A DNA stretch of 32,438 nt from assembly GCA_016210115.1 (NCBI GenBank), contig JACQUW010000214.1:1-32438 (forward strand). The letters run 5' to 3'. The translations under genes and the position numbers were made by a program. The notes beneath the pieces are model-generated. The model saw nothing but the letters and a program-made list of their open reading frames with translations, did no database searches and had not been told where the DNA came from. Positions 28,885 through 32,438 of the stretch are shown piece by piece. Source of the stretch: Deltaproteobacteria bacterium. Lineage in GTDB: Bacteria; Desulfobacterota; Binatia; UBA9968. Position 1 is the first letter of the stretch. Every line of letters begins with the position of its first letter.

Positions 28885-29087
28885 CGGCTTCCGGCGAGAA
28901 AAAGAGCCGCAAGCGAGTTCCTTCGGCTTTAAGGAAGGTTCGGAAAGAAATTCCTCCGCCAGGCCGGGTAGAAGAAGACAAGACCAGGTATGACCGCAAA
29001 CGTGCCGCGCGCGAGCTGGAACGGGTTCTGCGGGAGTCCTATCTAACTCCAAACCCTTCCCCTAAAAAGAAAAACCGAGCAAAATAG
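28860..29087 (+). CDS. Small basic protein of unknown function
   Basis: A 75-aa lysine/arginine-rich ORF starts at ATG 28860 within the end of clpB; GAGGAGG lies immediately before the ATG, closer than ideal. The segment [34 protein letters not shown] (its first part [20 protein letters not shown]) resembles short basic proteins I recall from deltaproteobacterial-type genomes (IPxPxxxVExxKxxYxRK), function unknown. It ends 23 bp before the convergent PaaK/LuxE-like gene. It may be RNA-binding by composition, but that is a guess. Confidence 0.55.
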   Translation: MGGKDASLTASGEKKSRKRVPSALRKVRKEIPPPGRVEEDKTRYDRKRAARELERVLRESYLTPNPSPKKKNRAK

Positions 29088-29110
29088 CCACAACCGCTCG
29101 GGAAACATTC

Positions 29111-30718
29111 TCAGCGGGAGGCTGGCCGTTCCGAGTGAATGTGGAGAATCTTGCCCGCAGCAGTAATCCGCGGCGCGGCTCTTTCGACGCACAGCAGACC
29201 GGCCTCGCGCCATTGAATCGACATCACCCGTTCCACCCCCGAGCCTACGCCCAGCGCGTTGAGGAAGGTATCTATCAACGCGGTTTCGTCAATTGCGCCA
29301 ATCCCCGGATGGACAACCAACCGGAGAGAGGGGCGCCCACCCTGAAACATTTCTTCCAGAAGCTGGTAATCGGTCGGTCCACCGCCAAATTTGGAAGGAA
29401 GGATCTCGTCCAAAACCCTGATAACGTCTGCATCCAGAAATGTCATGCCCCCGGCAGTCAGCTTCTCAAAGCTCCGGATCGTGTGGATATGCGTCGTCCA
29501 ACCCTCTTTCTCCAGCGGGCAGCCACATGACCGTCGTTCAGTTTCGGCTTGATCGCCCAGGGAAACATTTAAAAGGATCAGCCGTGCGGTTGGGCGCAAG
29601 GAAGTGAGAAGAAGGGCTTTGGGTGGAAGGGTGTTTGGCCGTGCATGGCTTGCCGGCTGGATCAGGGCGTTCATGTCGTGAAAAAAGTGAAGGTCATCGG
29701 AAACGGCCGGCGAGAAGCAACCATAGCCGATAAGGCCTGCCTCGCTCGTCCCGCAGCGGGGCAGGGCCGAGGCCCCGGTCTCATGTATCGCAGCTAGACG
29801 CGCCGGAGTGACGGGTTCTCCCGTGACCGTGAACTGGGCACCCCGGATATCTATGCCGGCCTCCAGCGCAGCTTGGCACAGGCGGACGGCGGTGCTCGCA
29901 TAGGTTTTGAGATGAGGTGTATGGCCTGCAGAGAGAACTTGAGCGAGCCATCGTGCGATCGGTTGCGGCCTGTCAACGGGAACATATTGGGGCTGCGGAA
30001 TAAAAACTCCGTTTATGAGACTCGCCCACCGCATTAAGCGAGCCCCCCAGCGGTAGCGCGGGTGGAGACTCCGGTCATTCGCGTCGACCTGGGAGAACCA
30101 ACGTTCAGGCTTGGCGCCGCAGCTCAGCGATTCCAAGACATGCACCATCGCGCTTCCTCCAGGAACTTCCCAGTAGGCATGGTGCCAATCCGGACCGCCA
30201 CGGGCGTGAAGCGTTAGTCCAAGATTCACCGCTCGGTCGCGGATGGACGCGAGATCCACTGGAACGGGCGGGCTGAAGCCGCGGCTTCCGCTCCTGTGGC
30301 GCATAAGATGGGCGGTCGCCATTGGGTTGTGAAACTCATCCGGATTCAGCTCAAAGGTTGCGCTCCCGCGGACCACTGATCGGCGTCCCTTGAACTCGTC
30401 CATTGTCAGATAAACGCCCTCGGTGTAGAGCGCTTGCAGAGTTCCTTCGACCCCATCCTGCCTCACCATCCGCTGAAGATCCCGGTATTCGCAGCCACAG
30501 ACGCTCAAAAGCCGCCTGTAAGGGCTTGCGGCATTCGCGTAGACAGTTTTCCCCATGAGCGCGAGGAAATCAGACTCCCGTCGTTCAAGGCGCTGGCGCA
30601 ACGTGGAACGAGCTTCATCCAGGTTCCAACGGTTTCCAAGAAATGACGGGATCCTGGAAAGAAAGCGCGCTCCCACGATGAGTTCCTTGATTGAATCCAT
30701 CGAATTCAGAATGAGCAT
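29111..30718 (-). CDS. Divergent PaaK/LuxE-like AMP-forming acyl-activating protein
   Basis: The 535-aa product (ATG complement 30716-30718; a second ATG at 30700 is equally possible, neither with a good ribosome binding site) has an N-terminal helical part and a C-terminal ANL-type domain. Visible correspondences are TVTGEPVTPARLAAIHETGA and CGTSEAGLIGYGC (the A5-like YGxTE region), LNVSLGDQAE (A7-like GD), CGCPLEKEGW and KLTAGGMTFLDADVIRVLDEIL with LPSKFGGGPTDYQLLEE, as in phenylacetate-CoA ligases and LuxE acyl-protein synthetases. The usual P-loop-like SSGTTG motif is not evident (only MRHRSGSRG), so activity is uncertain. Substrate unknown. Confidence 0.68.
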   Translation of the reverse strand: MLILNSMDSIKELIVGARFLSRIPSFLGNRWNLDEARSTLRQRLERRESDFLALMGKTVYANAASPYRRLLSVCGCEYRDLQRMVRQDGVEGTLQALYTEGVYLTMDEFKGRRSVVRGSATFELNPDEFHNPMATAHLMRHRSGSRGFSPPVPVDLASIRDRAVNLGLTLHARGGPDWHHAYWEVPGGSAMVHVLESLSCGAKPERWFSQVDANDRSLHPRYRWGARLMRWASLINGVFIPQPQYVPVDRPQPIARWLAQVLSAGHTPHLKTYASTAVRLCQAALEAGIDIRGAQFTVTGEPVTPARLAAIHETGASALPRCGTSEAGLIGYGCFSPAVSDDLHFFHDMNALIQPASHARPNTLPPKALLLTSLRPTARLILLNVSLGDQAETERRSCGCPLEKEGWTTHIHTIRSFEKLTAGGMTFLDADVIRVLDEILPSKFGGGPTDYQLLEEMFQGGRPSLRLVVHPGIGAIDETALIDTFLNALGVGSGVERVMSIQWREAGLLCVERAAPRITAAGKILHIHSERPASR

Positions 30719-30765
30719 GAATGGGGCACAGTTTGAGCTCTGGAGCCACCCCGGCTGAAGCTAAC

Positions 30766-31068
30766 TCAGTAGCTCATTCGAGTCGCCGGCGGATCAGGCT
30801 TGGGAAGCAGCCCGCGGCGCTCGAGATCGAGCCTCTGCTCCGGCGTGAGCTCTTCTACGCGCACATATCCCTGGCGTTCATAGCTGCGACAATCTGCCAT
30901 CATGCTGTCCACTGCGCTCGCCATGATCCCTCCTCCCACCGCCCCGCATCTTATGGTCGAGCCGGTCTGGGGATGAACCAGCGTCATGCTCTGGCTGGAA
31001 CACGAGGCTAGAGTCAGCAGAAGAAGCCCGAGCCCGATAAGATGACAACGATAATACCGAGCCTTCAT
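30766..31068 (-). CDS. Small outer-membrane-type lipoprotein
   Basis: The 100-aa product starts at ATG complement 31066-31068 with a strong GGGAGGT upstream. The signal peptide (CHLIGLGLLLLTLASC) ends in the lipobox LASC, giving Cys23 or so as the lipidated residue. The mature part has MTLVHPQTGSTIRCGAVGGG, a second cysteine pair (C in TIRCG and in MADCRSYERQGY) that could form a disulfide, and a charged end EELTPEQRLDLERRGLLPKP. Function unknown. Confidence 0.82.
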   Translation of the reverse strand: MKARYYRCHLIGLGLLLLTLASCSSQSMTLVHPQTGSTIRCGAVGGGIMASAVDSMMADCRSYERQGYVRVEELTPEQRLDLERRGLLPKPDPPATRMSY

Positions 31069-31224
31069 AGTGACCTCCCAATCTGAACATCAGTGATCTA
31101 TCTTTGGTGATAGACCAGAAGAGATGTTTTGGCAATTAACTCCAGGAGACCAAAAACATTTGAATTGATCCGCGGATTCCTTTGAGATAGCCTGAAGGCC
31201 GACCGCTAGGAAAGGGAGGAAAGC

Positions 31225-31971
31225 ATGCTGCTTAAGGATAGAATCGCGCTGGTAACGGGTTCAACTAACAACATCGGGCTGGGTATTGCCCGCGCCTTCA
31301 GCCGCGAGGGGGCAAGGATCATCGTTCATTCGCGCCATGAGGCAGACTGCAAGAAGGTTGCCGCAGAAATCGGCGGTGATTCCTTTGCCGCGGATGTTTC
31401 GAGGCCAGAACAGCTCGAAGCGCTTTTCCAGCATATCTGGCACAACCATCGCCGGCTGGATATTCTGGTCAACTGCGTTGCCCATTCCTCCAAGAGTGAC
31501 ATTCTGGAAACCTCACTGGACGAGTGGAGCCAGATCATCGCGATTAATCTCACGGGCTATTTTCTCTGTATCCAGCACGGAGCCCGAATCATGAAGGAGA
31601 ATGGCGGAGGAACAATCATCAACATCTCGGCGGCGTCCGGAGAAAGAGGAAGTCCAGGCACAGCCGCTTACTCGGTCTCCAAAGGCGCCATCAACGCGCT
31701 GACACGCCAGGCGGCAGTGGACCTGGCTCCGCACAGGATCAGAGTTAACGGCATCATCTCAGGGATCATCGGCACACCGCTGGGACAAAAGGAAATGGGA
31801 AGCAGAAAGTCCGAGTACGCGAGCATCCCGCTCAGGCGCATCGGGCAGCCTGAGGATGTTGCTGAGGCTGCCGTGTTTCTAGCCTCGGACAAGGCGAGCT
31901 ATATCACCAACGCCATTTTGCCCGTCGATGGCGGCCGGATGAATTCCATGAGCAGCGCGTCGCGAGGATAA
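31225..31971 (+). CDS. Short-chain dehydrogenase/reductase (FabG-like SDR)
   Basis: The 248-aa protein starts at ATG 31225 after AAAGGGAGGAAAGC. Classical SDR features: cofactor motif TGSTNNIG (TGxxxGIG variant), VNCVAHSS in place of NNAG, catalytic Ser in IINISAASG, YSVSK (Tyr-x3-Lys), and PVDGGR near the end. HSRHE after the second strand suggests NADP preference (Arg following the strand). Members reduce 3-oxoacyl groups, sugars, steroids and others; the substrate is not determinable. The MFS gene follows with little or no gap. Confidence 0.92.
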   Translation: MLLKDRIALVTGSTNNIGLGIARAFSREGARIIVHSRHEADCKKVAAEIGGDSFAADVSRPEQLEALFQHIWHNHRRLDILVNCVAHSSKSDILETSLDEWSQIIAINLTGYFLCIQHGARIMKENGGGTIINISAASGERGSPGTAAYSVSKGAINALTRQAAVDLAPHRIRVNGIISGIIGTPLGQKEMGSRKSEYASIPLRRIGQPEDVAEAAVFLASDKASYITNAILPVDGGRMNSMSSASRG

Positions 31972-32015
31972 TTACACTGACCGATCCCATCCTGCCGAGC
32001 AGACCATCAAGCCGT

Positions 32016-32438
32016 TTGTTTCATCTATCACGGGATGGATGGCTGCTGTTTGCCACCTGCGCCGTCCGTTCCTTCGCCTACGGCTTTCTGTCGGTTATCC
32101 TCGGACTTTATCTTGATGCCATAGGATTGGAGAGGACAGCCATCGGTTGGATCTTCACCGCGGCGCTCGGAGGCGGAGCCCTGATGACGGTTGTTCTTAC
32201 GGCCGTAGCCGACGCCGCAGGTCGGAGATCGCTTCTCATTGCGGGTGCGGTGCTCATGGCCTTGGCTGGTCTTGTTTTTCTGGCCACAAACAGTCCCATC
32301 TTACTTGCCATTGCGGCGATTTTTGGAACCATCAGCCCCTCAGGTAAAGAAGTCGGGCCATTTCTTTCGATCGAGCAGGCTATTCTTCCGCAAACAACTG
32401 AAGACCGAAACCGAACCGCTGCCTTTGCCGCTTACAAC
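32016..32438 (+). CDS. MFS transporter, N-terminal part (runs off the window)
   Basis: In the frame reading LFATCAVRSFAYGFLSVILG the ORF is open to base 32438. TTG 32016 is the first usable start with a plausible N-terminus (LFHLSRDGWLLFATC); there is no ATG upstream in this frame, and CTG 31977 is an alternative. Transmembrane helices fit major facilitator helices 1-3: SFAYGFLSVILGLYLDAIGL, TAIGWIFTAALGGGALMTVVL and LLIAGAVLMALAGLVFLA, with the cytoplasmic loop VADAAGRRS between helices 2 and 3 matching the MFS D-x-x-GRR motif. Substrate unknown; the 3' end lies outside. Confidence 0.8.
   Translation, partial: MFHLSRDGWLLFATCAVRSFAYGFLSVILGLYLDAIGLERTAIGWIFTAALGGGALMTVVLTAVADAAGRRSLLIAGAVLMALAGLVFLATNSPILLAIAAIFGTISPSGKEVGPFLSIEQAILPQTTEDRNRTAAFAAYN

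Overview
The window reads as a chromosomal piece of an uncultured Gram-negative bacterium, roughly 54-55% GC by eye. Pointers are GyrB with the Gram-negative TOPRIM insertion, YidC with a large periplasmic domain, a class 2 (quinone) PyrD and a lipoprotein with a lipobox. The mix of aromatic-degradation genes (boxB, ubiD family), an NMT1-type solute-binding protein, a NIPSNAP protein and a divergent PaaK/LuxE-like protein resembles soil or groundwater lineages of the Desulfobacterota/Binatia/Methylomirabilota/Rokubacteria sort. That placement is inference only.

Layout. (1) 1-2253: the 3' end of benzoyl-CoA 2,3-epoxidase boxB, then a small thioredoxin-like [2Fe-2S] protein and a NuoF-type flavoprotein, possibly an NADH-driven electron-supply pair. 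(2) 2250-4786, minus strand: a 61-aa unknown, a SEC-C zinc-motif protein with its own promoter and operator-like inverted repeat, a repeat-rich gap, and a UbiD-family decarboxylase. (3) 4975-14882, plus strand: an origin-type housekeeping block gyrB-gyrA-gpsA-rpmH-rnpA-yidD-yidC-jag followed by a HIT protein; dnaA, dnaN and mnmE are not in it. (4) 14879-16284, minus strand: a PTPS-family enzyme lacking the QueD cysteine and a class IV-type histone-deacetylase-fold protein, overlapping by one base. (5) 16380-20610, plus strand: yqeC-mocA (molybdenum hydroxylase maturation) followed by a TldD/TldE protease pair. (6) 20733-21765: unknown small ORFs and a four-helix membrane protein. (7) 21980-25058, minus strand: NIPSNAP, solute-binding protein, pyrD and a small exported protein. 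(8) 25259-29087, plus strand: a solitary KaiC/RAD55-like ATPase, a 130-bp MITE-like element with a 4-bp target duplication just upstream of the clpB promoter, clpB interrupted by a single in-frame amber codon, and a small basic protein. (9) 29111-31068, minus strand: PaaK/LuxE-like protein and a lipoprotein. (10) 31225-32438, plus strand: an SDR reductase and the start of an MFS transporter.

The points most worth a second look are the clpB amber codon, the MITE beside the clpB promoter, the boxB/[2Fe-2S]/NuoF arrangement, and the PTPS with Glu near the usual cysteine position (a candidate FolB bypass) paired with an HDAC-fold enzyme. No tRNA, rRNA, CRISPR array, intact insertion sequence or prophage was recognised.
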